A stretch of 64,000 nucleotides of DNA from Salinisphaera sp052044135 (GTDB lineage Bacteria > Pseudomonadota > Gammaproteobacteria > Nevskiales > Salinisphaeraceae): assembly GCF_052044135.1 (NCBI RefSeq), contig NZ_JBQDYF010000010.1, positions 1-64,000 on the forward strand. The letters run 5' to 3'. The stretch's first letter is position 1. Each line of letters begins with the position of its first letter. Both the position numbers and the translations under genes were made by a program. This document shows, one piece after another, positions 8,529-18,366 of the stretch. Under the pieces are notes generated by a model. The model did no database searches. It was given only the letters and a program-made list of their open reading frames with translations, and was not told the origin of the DNA.

Positions 8529-9761
8529 TCAGTCGCGCCCGAACCAATTGCCTCGCAGCCGATCGACCATCGAGCCGAGCCGCGGCAGAACCGCACCGGC
8601 ATTCTGGCGAATGCTCAGCGTCATCTGCATATCCGGGCGATCGTTGCTCGGGCCCCAGCCGGATGACAGGTAATCCACGCTGAATGCCACATTGTCCAAC
8701 AAACCCGGAAAGCCCATGGCCAGCCCCGTGCGACTACCGACGGCACGGCCGTCATACTGACTGCCGCCGATGGAAAAGCTGGGCTGAAGCCGCGTCTGCA
8801 GACCGGCCAGGTTCAGGCTGCGGCTTGCCGAGACCTCCCAGAGCGCGCCATCGACCGGCATCGCATGGGGTGCGGCCACATCGCCCTGATACCAACCGAG
8901 CGCCGAGTCGACGTGCCAATCGCGCCAGCGACGCGTGCGTGACGCCAACTCAAGCGACAGCGGCGTCCGGTGCTCGGTGTCGGGAACGCCGGCCCTGCCG
9001 AACTGCGCGCTCAGCCGCCAGGGCCGGCCGAGGGCGGTCGGCGACTTCACGCCGCTGACGCGCCACTTGTCCACCAGCCCATACGGCGTCCCGGTCGCGA
9101 TATCGCCCCGGTGCACCATCACGCTGTTGCTCAGGCGCCAACGGCGCCCCAGATCATAGGCCGCGGACATTTCCATCCCGCGATCGCCGGCGGCAAGCGC
9201 ACTGCCCCACGGGCGATAGTCGGCGCCGGCCTGAAAGTAAGCGATATGGTATCGACTTCGGCCGAAATCATGCCCGAATCCGACATGGGTTGCGCGCCCG
9301 CCCAATGCCGAGCCGTCAGCACCACTACTCGACAACTGGTCGGTCTCCAGGGTCAGGTCGGGCAGATACCAGCGATCACCCAGCGCGAGGCGGGTTTCGG
9401 CACGCATCAGGGTCTGACTGCCGACATTGGCGCCACGCGCCACCGTATGCATGGCGCCCACAGTCAAAAGCGGTGTGCCGTGGCGCGTACTGCGCCATTG
9501 CAGGCCGCTGGTCAGATAGTGGTTGGCATCGTCACTGAGCGAGTCGACGCCAAAGAACGCGGACGCGTCGCCGAGGCGCATGGGGCCCGCGGCCAGGTCG
9601 ACATCGCTTTCGCGACCGTGGATCTGACGATTGAGATCGGACGAGTCGAACACCGAAAACGTATCGACGCTGGCCGCGTGCGCACTGCCGATCACACAGC
9701 ACAACACCACCGCCACCGCGGCAGGGCCAGGAGGAGCGACCGGATCGACGGAATACTTCAT
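8529..9761 (-). CDS. Putative outer-membrane beta-barrel protein, family not recognised
   Basis: I do not recognise this 410-residue protein. The N-terminus has a hydrophobic stretch ending in SAHAAS, like a Sec signal peptide cut after about residue 29. The rest alternates polar and aromatic/hydrophobic residues with many short Gly/Asp turns, for example WRLSNSVMVHRGD and WEVSASRSLNLAGL, as in transmembrane beta-strands. It ends in GNWFGRD rather than a terminal Phe. It lies between atpC and opgG on the same strand, 276 bp from opgG. A role linked to periplasmic glucans or envelope export is possible but rests on position only. Confidence 0.6.
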   Translation of the reverse strand: MKYSVDPVAPPGPAAVAVVLCCVIGSAHAASVDTFSVFDSSDLNRQIHGRESDVDLAAGPMRLGDASAFFGVDSLSDDANHYLTSGLQWRSTRHGTPLLTVGAMHTVARGANVGSQTLMRAETRLALGDRWYLPDLTLETDQLSSSGADGSALGGRATHVGFGHDFGRSRYHIAYFQAGADYRPWGSALAAGDRGMEMSAAYDLGRRWRLSNSVMVHRGDIATGTPYGLVDKWRVSGVKSPTALGRPWRLSAQFGRAGVPDTEHRTPLSLELASRTRRWRDWHVDSALGWYQGDVAAPHAMPVDGALWEVSASRSLNLAGLQTRLQPSFSIGGSQYDGRAVGSRTGLAMGFPGLLDNVAFSVDYLSSGWGPSNDRPDMQMTLSIRQNAGAVLPRLGSMVDRLRGNWFGRD

Positions 9762-9812
9762 GGCGGGCGTGGTACGGACCGCGTTTTGACGCGCCGCAAC
9801 AATATACTGCGG

Positions 9813-9838
9813 CCCGGCACCGTTCTCAACATGCCGGG
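9813..9838 (-). terminator. Hairpin downstream of the ATP synthase operon
   Basis: A perfect 7-bp GC-rich stem (CCCGGCA / TGCCGGG) encloses a 12-nt loop, 45 bp past the atpC stop and upstream of the next minus-strand gene. There is no strong U-run after it, so it may be a weak terminator or an mRNA 3'-end stabiliser. Confidence 0.35.
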
Positions 9839-9883
9839 TCGCTCCAAGCGACTGATTCGCCGAGTTTAAGCGATTACGAGACG

Positions 9884-10297
9884 CTATCGTCCGCTACGTA
9901 TCCGGCGCACCATCTCGAGACGGGCGGCGGCCTCGGTGAGTTCGTGCCGGGCCCGCTCTATATCCACCTTGTCGGAGGCCTCCGAAACCGCCTGTTCGGC
10001 GCGCTCCTTGGCTTTCTCCGCCTCGGCCTCGTCGATGTCCTGGGCGCGCTCGGCGGTATCGGCCATGACCGTGATCAGGTGTGGCTGAACTTCGAGCAGG
10101 CCGCCCGACACGAACACCTGCTCTTCGTCGTCGTTCTCGTCACGAATACGGAGATTGCCAGGCTTGAGGCGGGTCAGTAACGGCGCATGGCTCGGCATGA
10201 TGCCGATCTCGCCCATTTCGGCGGGCGCGAACACGATGCTGGCCGAACCGGAGAAGATCTCGCCTTCCACGCTGACGACATCGACGTGAATTTTCAT
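9884..10297 (-). CDS. atpC: F1F0 ATP synthase subunit epsilon
   Basis: This is the rotor-stalk subunit of F1, which couples gamma rotation to catalysis and inhibits ATP hydrolysis. The 137 residues show the N-terminal beta-sandwich (MKIHVDVVSVEGEIFSG...) with the SHAPLLTRLKPG block, and a C-terminal two-helix domain rich in Ala, Glu and Arg, ending in IRSGR. It is the last gene of the atp operon, 70 bp after atpD. A GC hairpin lies just downstream. Confidence 0.96.
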   Translation of the reverse strand: MKIHVDVVSVEGEIFSGSASIVFAPAEMGEIGIMPSHAPLLTRLKPGNLRIRDENDDEEQVFVSGGLLEVQPHLITVMADTAERAQDIDEAEAEKAKERAEQAVSEASDKVDIERARHELTEAAARLEMVRRIRSGR

Positions 10298-10367
10298 AAC
10301 GCTTGCCTATGCCACGATTCAGGCAGCGGCCGCAGGTCGCGGCCGCCGTGCGACGAAGACGCCCGGA

Positions 10368-11765
10368 TCAGGCCGCCTTCTCCTTCTTGGCCATGTCCTC
10401 GCCCTTGGCGACCGCTTCGTCGATGGTCCCGACCATGTAGAACGCCTGCTCGGGCAGATGATCGTACTCGCCGTCGACGATGCCCTGGAAGCCACGAATG
10501 GTCTCCGACAGCGGCACATACTTGCCGGGCGCGCCAGTGAACACCTCGGCCACGAAGAACGGCTGCGACAGAAAGCGCTCGATCTTGCGGGCACGGGACA
10601 CGGCGAGCTTGTCGTCTTCGGACAACTCGTCCATGCCCAGAATCGCGATGATGTCCTTCAATTCGCGATAACGCTGCAGCGTCTGCTGCACGCCGCGCGC
10701 ACAGTTGTAGTGCTCGTTGCCAATGATGTTCGGATCAAGCTGTCGCGAGGTCGAGTCCAGTGGGTCAACCGCCGGGTAGATGCCGCGCTCGGCAATGGAG
10801 CGGGCCAGCACAACGGTGGCGTCCAGATGCGCGAACGTGGTCGCCGGGGACGGATCGGTCAGGTCGTCCGCGGGCACGTAGACAGCCTGCACGGAGGTGA
10901 TCGAACCGGTCTTGGTCGAGGTGATGCGCTCCTGCAGCAGGCCCATTTCCTCGGCCAGCGTTGGCTGGTAGCCCACGGCCGACGGCATGCGGCCCAGCAG
11001 GGCCGACACTTCGGTCCCGGCCAGCGTGTAACGATAGATGTTGTCAATGAACATCAGCACGTCACGGCCTTCGTCGCGGAAGAACTCGGCCATGGTGAGC
11101 CCGGTCAGCGCGACCCGCAGGCGGTTGCCCGGCGGCTCGTTCATCTGGCCGTAGACCAGCGCCACCTTGTCCAGAACGTTCGACTCCTGCATCTCGAAGT
11201 AGAAGTCGTTGCCCTCACGGGTACGCTCGCCGACACCGGCAAACACCGAGTAGCCCGAATGCTCTGCGGCGATGTTGCGGATGAGCTCCATCATGTTGAC
11301 GGTCTTGCCCACGCCAGCACCGCCGAACAGGCCGACCTTGCCGCCCTTGGCGAACGGGCACAGCAAGTCGATGACCTTGATGCCGGTCTCCAGCAACTCC
11401 TGGCCACCGGCCTGTTCCTCGAACGTCGGCGGATCGCGGTGAATCGGCGCCGTGCCTTCCGCGCCGATGTCGCCCTTGTTGTCGATCGGCTGGCCGAGCA
11501 CATCCATGATACGGCCCAGCGTCTTCTGGCCGACCGGCACCGAAATCGGATGCCCGGTATTCTCCACTTCGCCGCCGCGGGTCAGGCCCTCGGTCACGCC
11601 CATCGCGATGCAGCGTACCACGCCATCGCCGATCTGCTGCTCGACCTCGAGCACCAGCCCCGTCTCCTTGTGCTTGAGCGCATCGAAGATATTCGGCAGC
11701 GATTCGTGGTCGAACTCGACGTCCACTACCGGGCCGATGATCTGTACGACTTTTCCAAGACTCAT
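10368..11765 (-). CDS. atpD: F1F0 ATP synthase subunit beta
   Basis: This is the catalytic F1 subunit. The 465 residues (E. coli 460) contain the Walker A loop GGAGVGKT at about 148-155, the ERTREGNDFY region, and the ALLGRMPSAVGYQPTL signature. The stretch between Walker A and the C-terminus is strongly conserved and intact. The gene lies between atpG (79 bp) and atpC (70 bp) in the usual order. The C-terminus is slightly extended (EDMAKKEKAA). Confidence 0.98.
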   Translation of the reverse strand: MSLGKVVQIIGPVVDVEFDHESLPNIFDALKHKETGLVLEVEQQIGDGVVRCIAMGVTEGLTRGGEVENTGHPISVPVGQKTLGRIMDVLGQPIDNKGDIGAEGTAPIHRDPPTFEEQAGGQELLETGIKVIDLLCPFAKGGKVGLFGGAGVGKTVNMMELIRNIAAEHSGYSVFAGVGERTREGNDFYFEMQESNVLDKVALVYGQMNEPPGNRLRVALTGLTMAEFFRDEGRDVLMFIDNIYRYTLAGTEVSALLGRMPSAVGYQPTLAEEMGLLQERITSTKTGSITSVQAVYVPADDLTDPSPATTFAHLDATVVLARSIAERGIYPAVDPLDSTSRQLDPNIIGNEHYNCARGVQQTLQRYRELKDIIAILGMDELSEDDKLAVSRARKIERFLSQPFFVAEVFTGAPGKYVPLSETIRGFQGIVDGEYDHLPEQAFYMVGTIDEAVAKGEDMAKKEKAA

Positions 11766-11844
11766 AGCGTTTCCTCAGACTGGGCAGCATCGGCTGCCGC
11801 GTATCTTGTTCTTTCGTTGCGATGGCCCGCGTGGGCCGCTGCAG

Positions 11845-12705
11845 TCAGGAGACCGCGGCCGCGCCGGCCACGATTTCCGACAGTTCCTGGGTGATCGCCG
11901 CCTGGCGCTGTTTGTTGTACTCCAACTGCAGGTCGTCGATGATGTCGCCGGCGTTATCCGAGGCCGACTTCATCGCCACCATCCGCGCCGCCATCTCGCA
12001 GGCCACGTTCTCGACCGCGCCCTGGTAGACCTGCGACTCGACGAAACGCACCAGAAGGTCATCCACGAGTCCATTGTCTTCGGGCTCGTAGATATAGTCC
12101 CAGCGATCCGACAGTTCGTTGTCGTCGCTTTCCGCGACCGGCAGCAACTGCTGGCGATACGGACGCTGGGTCATCGTGTTGACGAACTCGTTACCCATGA
12201 CGAACACGCGATCGAGATTGCCTTCGCGGTAATCGTCGAGCATGACCTTGACCGTCCCGATCAGATCCTGCAGGTGCGGCCGGTCACCGAGATCCACCAC
12301 ATCGGCTCTGACCTTGGCGAAGCGCTTGAAAAAACTCAGCCCCTTGCGCCCGATGACGACCAGGTCCACGTCGACGTTCTCGGCGTTCCACGCCCGGATT
12401 TCACCCAGAACACGGCGGAACAGGTTGATGTTCAGGCCGCCGCACAGACCCCGGTCGGTCGAAATCACGACGATCCCGACCCGTTTGGCTTCGCGTTCGA
12501 TCAAGAACTCATGCCGGCCACCGATACTGGCCTTGGCGACATGGCCCACCGTACGCCGGATCTTGGCCGCGTACGGGCGCGCCGCCTCGACACGCTCCTG
12601 GGCCTTGCGCATCTTGGAGGCCGCGACCATCTCCATGGCCTTGGTGATCTTTTGCGTATTCTGAACGCTCTTGATCTTGGTCTTGACTTCCTTGGCACCG
12701 GCCAT
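11845..12705 (-). CDS. atpG: F1F0 ATP synthase subunit gamma
   Basis: This is the central rotor shaft of F1. The 286 residues match the family length (E. coli 287). The N-terminus carries the AGAKEVKTKIKSVQNTQKITKAMEMVAASKMR helix-start pattern (here cited by its ends, residues 2-33), the middle has STDRGLCGGLN, and the C-terminus has the SASDNAGDIIDDL and ARQAAITQEL-like segments that form the coiled coil. It is in canonical position between atpA (38 bp upstream) and atpD. Confidence 0.97.
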   Translation of the reverse strand: MAGAKEVKTKIKSVQNTQKITKAMEMVAASKMRKAQERVEAARPYAAKIRRTVGHVAKASIGGRHEFLIEREAKRVGIVVISTDRGLCGGLNINLFRRVLGEIRAWNAENVDVDLVVIGRKGLSFFKRFAKVRADVVDLGDRPHLQDLIGTVKVMLDDYREGNLDRVFVMGNEFVNTMTQRPYRQQLLPVAESDDNELSDRWDYIYEPEDNGLVDDLLVRFVESQVYQGAVENVACEMAARMVAMKSASDNAGDIIDDLQLEYNKQRQAAITQELSEIVAGAAAVS

Positions 12706-12743
12706 TTAGCGAACTCCGTTGAACGGCATCACGCGGCAGTGTT

Positions 12744-14285
<1,542 letters not shown>

Positions 14286-14339
14286 TGATGTCTTCCTCTT
14301 TATCCTTCTCGCCGCGTGCGCCACGCGACGGCGTCCACC

Positions 14340-14882
14340 TTAATGGGCGAGAGACTGGCGCATCCGCGCGAGCTGGGCTGTCAACGAACCGTCGATCACG
14401 AGGTCACCGGCGCGAATCACCGCACCGCCGATGACCGAATCGTCCTCGGCGAACGTCATCGAGATACGGCGGTTGAAATGCTTCTCGAGCGCCTGCCCGA
14501 ATGCCGTGCGCTGACCCTCGGACAATGCCACGGCCGAGATGATTTCCACGTCGAGCCGGTCCTCGGCCGCCGCGCGCTCGGTCTCGAACAGCTCGGCAAT
14601 CTCCGGCGCCAGCGACAATCGATTGTTGTCGATCAACAGTCGCACGAAATTACGCGCCTGAGCACCGAAGTCGGCAGCGCCGGTTTCGATGATGGCCTCG
14701 GCGAGTACCGTTTCGGAGACACGCGGATTGTTCATCAGCGCCGCGACCGACTCATTGGCGACGATGGCGGACAACGCGGCCAGCGCATCCGACCACTGCG
14801 ACAAGCCGTCGCCGCCGGATGCCTGAGCCAATTCGTAGACCGCCTCGGCGTAAGGCCGGGCCAGGGTGTAGCGCTCAGCCAT
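14340..14882 (-). CDS. atpH: F1F0 ATP synthase subunit delta
   Basis: This is the peripheral-stalk subunit at the top of F1 that anchors the b dimer to alpha. The 180 residues (E. coli 177) fit the OSCP/delta family: an N-terminal helical bundle beginning LARPYAEAVYELA and the conserved C-terminal segment with DDSVIGGAVIRAGDLVIDGS. It starts 2 bp after the atpF stop, so translation is probably coupled. Confidence 0.95.
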   Translation of the reverse strand: MAERYTLARPYAEAVYELAQASGGDGLSQWSDALAALSAIVANESVAALMNNPRVSETVLAEAIIETGAADFGAQARNFVRLLIDNNRLSLAPEIAELFETERAAAEDRLDVEIISAVALSEGQRTAFGQALEKHFNRRISMTFAEDDSVIGGAVIRAGDLVIDGSLTAQLARMRQSLAH

Positions 14883-14884
14883 GA

Positions 14885-15361
14885 CTATCGGATCTCCGCC
14901 ACGAGGTCGTCGATGATGTCGTTGTGCGCCTGGGCGTCGATCTCGCGCTTGAGGATGCGCTCGGCACCCGTGACCGCGAGTTCGCCGACTTCACGACGCA
15001 GCTCTTCCTTGGCGGAAGCCACGGCCTGATCGATCTCCTCACGGGCGGCGGCAACGATGCGATCGCCTTCGGCGCGCGCATCGCCGCGCGCCTTGTCGAG
15101 CGTCTCGTTGGCCTGACGCTGGGCATTGGCAAGCAGCTCGCGGGCCTCCTCCTGCGCCTTGGCCAGACGCGACTCGGCCTCCTTGACGGCCTCGTCGAGT
15201 TCGAGCCGACCGCGCTCCGCCGCGGCCAGACCTTCGCTGATCTTCTGGCGGCGCTCGTCGATCGTCTTCGTCACCGGCCCCCAGAGCACCTTCTTGACAA
15301 AGAAGACGAGGGCCAGAAAGACCAGTATCTGGACGAACAGTGTTCCGGTAATAGCGACCAT
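14885..15361 (-). CDS. atpF: F1F0 ATP synthase subunit b
   Basis: This peripheral-stalk subunit has one N-terminal membrane helix (about residues 5-27, rich in Val, Phe and Leu) followed by a long charged helix rich in Glu, Ala, Lys and Arg that dimerises and reaches F1. Its 158 residues match the usual 156. Acting with delta and alpha, it holds F1 against rotation. It lies 14 bp after atpE and 2 bp before atpH. Confidence 0.95.
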   Translation of the reverse strand: MVAITGTLFVQILVFLALVFFVKKVLWGPVTKTIDERRQKISEGLAAAERGRLELDEAVKEAESRLAKAQEEARELLANAQRQANETLDKARGDARAEGDRIVAAAREEIDQAVASAKEELRREVGELAVTGAERILKREIDAQAHNDIIDDLVAEIR

Positions 15362-15375
15362 GACGCGCTCCGGGC

Positions 15376-15666
15376 TTAGCCGCCGGCCAGGCTAGACAGC
15401 GTACCCACAAACGGGTTGGCGAACAGGAACCACATGGCCACACCGAACAGGATGAACGGGAAGGATTCCATGAGGCCGGCGAAGATGAACATGTTGACCA
15501 TCAGCTGCGGGCGCATCTCCGGCTGCCGGGCGATGCCTTCCAGCGCCTTCGAGGTGATCAGGCCCCAGCCGATCGCCGAACCGAGACCGGCGGCGGCCAG
15601 CATGAGACCCACGGCGACGGCCGTCGCGGCGACGATCTCAGCAATTTGTTGTGGATCCGAATGCAC
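15376..15666 (-). CDS. atpE: F1F0 ATP synthase subunit c
   Basis: This is the proteolipid that forms the rotating c-ring. The start is a GTG at 15666, chosen because TAAGGAG precedes it by 8 nt; no ATG fits. The 96 residues form two membrane helices joined by the polar loop ARQPE (about 46-50). The ion-binding carboxylate in helix 2 is Glu67, followed by Ser68 (LMESFP), where E. coli has Asp61-Ala. The protein is longer than the E. coli subunit (79) through extra N-terminal and C-terminal residues. An unusual 240-bp gap separates it from atpB. Confidence 0.96.
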   Translation of the reverse strand: MHSDPQQIAEIVAATAVAVGLMLAAAGLGSAIGWGLITSKALEGIARQPEMRPQLMVNMFIFAGLMESFPFILFGVAMWFLFANPFVGTLSSLAGG

Positions 15667-15906
15667 GATTGCTACTCCTTATCGACGTTTCTTGGCTTAA
15701 CGATGGACGAGGTCGGCTTCCCTGTGCGACCCCGTCCCAGCGATGTTCGGATCTCGCGACCCGTTTCCTCTTGCCGGCACGGCGGCCGGCGCGACACCCG
15801 ATGCCGACAACTCGTGGAGATCTGTCGGCGTGACTGTGGCTCCGGCCGCGCGCTCCGGCGGCCGGCGGTAACGACGCCGGGGGAACGCCCGACGGGTGAA
15901 ACCTTG

Positions 15907-16767
15907 TCAGTGTTCCGTCTGCTGCGCCATACCCAAATAGACGATGGACAGCACTGCGAAGATAAAGGCTTGCAGGACACAGATCAGCAGATCGAACACA
16001 CTCCAGACGAAACCGCCCACGAAGTGCAACGGCGCCCACACCGCCACCATCGCGCTCGGCGGCGACAGGGCGGACAGCGTAAGCATCGCCAGCAAGGCAA
16101 AGATCAGCTCACCGGCGAACATGTTACCGAACAGTCGCAGCGCCAGGCTGACCGGCTTGGACAAGTCATCGATCAACGTTGTGAGGATGTTCGCAGGGGC
16201 CGCGTATTTTCCATACGGATGCGTCAGGAACCGCTTCACATAGCCCTTCATGCCGTTGGCACGCAGCTGGTAGTAAACCATGATCGCGAATACGACGATG
16301 GCCATGGCGAACGGCGTATCCAGTGCCGCCGTGGGCAGGATACGGAAATACACGTGCTGGAAGCCGAGCGCGTGGCCGATGCCGCCCAGCACGCTGGGCA
16401 CGAGATCAACCGGGATGAGGTCATTCAGGTTCATCGCGGTGACCCACAGAAAGATGGTCAGCGCCATCGCGCCAACAAAATCGTTCCGCTTGTGGAAGAC
16501 CTGCCCCACCTGATCGCTGACGTATTCCACGCCCGCTTCCACGGCCATCTGGATGCCGCCGGGATCCTCGACGGTCAGGCGCTTGCGCACGAACAGCGCA
16601 AGAAACGCCACCAGACCGGCGCAGATCAGCCCGACAATGATCAGATCAATCGTGAAGGCGCCAAAATCAAGCAGCCCGGACGGCTGGTGATCGGCCCCGC
16701 AGCCAACACACCAGTCAGTGAGATGATGCCTGATGTATTCAGCCGAACTGCTGCCGCTATTGGCCAT
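15907..16767 (-). CDS. atpB: F1F0 ATP synthase subunit a
   Basis: This membrane subunit provides the half-channels beside the c-ring. The 286 residues (E. coli 271) include several membrane helices and the SLALRLFGNMFAGELIF block that carries the essential Arg of helix 4. Its start overlaps the atpI stop by 11 bp. The 240 bp after its stop, before atpE, contains no gene but includes a GC-rich 6-bp stem (15842-15847 / 15860-15865). Confidence 0.96.
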   Translation of the reverse strand: MANSGSSSAEYIRHHLTDWCVGCGADHQPSGLLDFGAFTIDLIIVGLICAGLVAFLALFVRKRLTVEDPGGIQMAVEAGVEYVSDQVGQVFHKRNDFVGAMALTIFLWVTAMNLNDLIPVDLVPSVLGGIGHALGFQHVYFRILPTAALDTPFAMAIVVFAIMVYYQLRANGMKGYVKRFLTHPYGKYAAPANILTTLIDDLSKPVSLALRLFGNMFAGELIFALLAMLTLSALSPPSAMVAVWAPLHFVGGFVWSVFDLLICVLQAFIFAVLSIVYLGMAQQTEH

Positions 16768-17143
16768 CGTATCGTCTTCCCATCAATTCGAGCATGTATC
16801 GACGCAACGGCCCGGCGGCCAGGTAGTAGGCCAGCTGAGCCCCGCCGAACCCGATCAGCATCGGCACCGGCGCAAAGCCGATCGCACCGATGCCGACCGC
16901 GAACGCGATACATACCATGATCATGCGCTCGGCCGCACCCAGCACCAGCCATCGCATGGCCGTGTCCGAGCGCGACGCCTGACCGATTCGCCAGGCCAGC
17001 ATCAGCGTCATGATCAACGCGACAAGCCCACCGTAGATCGCGGCTACGGCGGCGCTACTCCCATAAATCACGCTGACCAGGATCGCCACACATACAGCGG
17101 CGACCGACTGCATGAGCAGCAATCGAGTCACAACATTTCGCAT
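16757..17143 (-). CDS. atpI: ATP synthase assembly protein I
   Basis: This is a small hydrophobic protein of the AtpI family that helps assemble the c-ring and is the first gene of gammaproteobacterial atp operons. The 128 residues show about four membrane helices and the family pattern WRIGQASRSD ... AAERMIMVC. It overlaps atpB by 11 bp. The 215 bp upstream, before parB, is the most likely place for the atp operon promoter, although I cannot assign -35/-10 boxes with confidence. Confidence 0.9.
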   Translation of the reverse strand: MRNVVTRLLLMQSVAAVCVAILVSVIYGSSAAVAAIYGGLVALIMTLMLAWRIGQASRSDTAMRWLVLGAAERMIMVCIAFAVGIGAIGFAPVPMLIGFGGAQLAYYLAAGPLRRYMLELMGRRYDGQ

Positions 17144-17358
17144 CGATTGTCGCTCGCTGAGGCTGCGTTCCTGGACGCGCTATTCCCTTTGTTTGAGCCG
17201 CGAGGCTACCTTGTTTCACTCGCGCATTTCAACAATTTTTCGGACCGCATTGAAGAATTTGCAAGTTGGCTCCAGTTGGCGCGCAGTTACGCGCACACTC
17301 CCTGTACATGACAGCCACATCGCCACCAGAACGGCCCCGATGCCACGCCGGGATCGGG

Positions 17359-18216
17359 TCAGTCGAAGCGCCCCACGAGCGCATCGAGCTCCTCGGCCGA
17401 TTTGTAGCGGATGACGACGCGGCCACCGCCGCGGCGATCGGGCTCGATGCGCACCCCGGCCTCCAGCCGCCGCGCCAGACTCGACTCGAGCCGCGCCACG
17501 GTCGCGTCGCGCTCGGGCTGCGGCGCGGCGGGGGTTTCGCCGGAGAGCAGGGTGCGCACCAGCGACTCGGTCTGACGCACCGTCAGCCGCCGCGCGACGA
17601 CGCGCTCGGCCGCCCGGGACTGGTCGTCGCCGGTCAGGGCGAGCAGCGCCCGGGCGTGCCCCATTTCGATCTCGCCGGCACGCAGGCGATCGGCCACATC
17701 GACATTGAGATCGGCCAGCCGTAACAGATTGGACACCGACGCCCGCGACCGCCCGACCGCTTCGGCGCAGGCGGCATGGGTCATGCCGTATTCCTCGATC
17801 AGGCGCTTGAGCGCGGCCGAAATCTCGAGGGGATTGAGATCCTCGCGCTGGATGTTCTCGATCAGCGCGATCGCCATGGCCGCATCGTCGGCGAGTTCGC
17901 GCACCACCGCCGGCACCGTGGCCAGCCCGGCCATGCGCGACGCCCGCCAGCGCCGCTCGCCGGCGATGATCTCGTAGCGCTGGGGGTCGTCGTCGCGCCG
18001 GCGCACGACCAGCGGCTGCACCACGCCCTGGGCCCGGATCGAGGCCGCCAGCGCTTCCAGCGCGTCGGCGTCCATGTCGCGACGCGGCTGATAGCGGCCG
18101 GGCGACAAATCGTCCAGCGCGACCTCGGTCAGGGCGCCGGACGCCGCCGCCTGTTCGTAGTCGTTCGCAAGCAGGGATTCCAGGCCCCGGCCGAGGCCCC
18201 GCTTCTTCTGTGCCAT
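17359..18216 (-). CDS. parB: Chromosome-partitioning protein ParB
   Basis: ParB is the DNA-binding CTPase that loads at parS sites and works with ParA to segregate the origin region. The start at 18216 (MAQKKRGLGRGLESLL) is preferred over the ATG two codons earlier because an AGGG ribosome-binding site lies 8 nt before it. The 285 residues show the N-terminal ParA-contact motif (GLGRGL), the ParB CTPase domain with GERRWRASRMAGL at about 95-107, a helix-turn-helix near MTHAACAEAVGRSRASVSNLLR (cited by its ends) and a C-terminal dimerisation segment. parA lies upstream, with a 150-bp gap that contains a 7-bp hairpin at the parA stop. Confidence 0.95.
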   Translation of the reverse strand: MAQKKRGLGRGLESLLANDYEQAAASGALTEVALDDLSPGRYQPRRDMDADALEALAASIRAQGVVQPLVVRRRDDDPQRYEIIAGERRWRASRMAGLATVPAVVRELADDAAMAIALIENIQREDLNPLEISAALKRLIEEYGMTHAACAEAVGRSRASVSNLLRLADLNVDVADRLRAGEIEMGHARALLALTGDDQSRAAERVVARRLTVRQTESLVRTLLSGETPAAPQPERDATVARLESSLARRLEAGVRIEPDRRGGGRVVIRYKSAEELDALVGRFD

Positions 18217-18366
18217 AAGCATCGCCCTGATGGTCCGGCCCCGCCGCGCCTCTTACGGCACGGTGATGACCCGATCGGCTGTTGCAATCCATTGTAAAAA
18301 CACGCCCCGGCCGTGATTCGGCCGATCCCCGCAGCCATGCCTGCCGCGGTTCGCGCGCGCCCGGCG

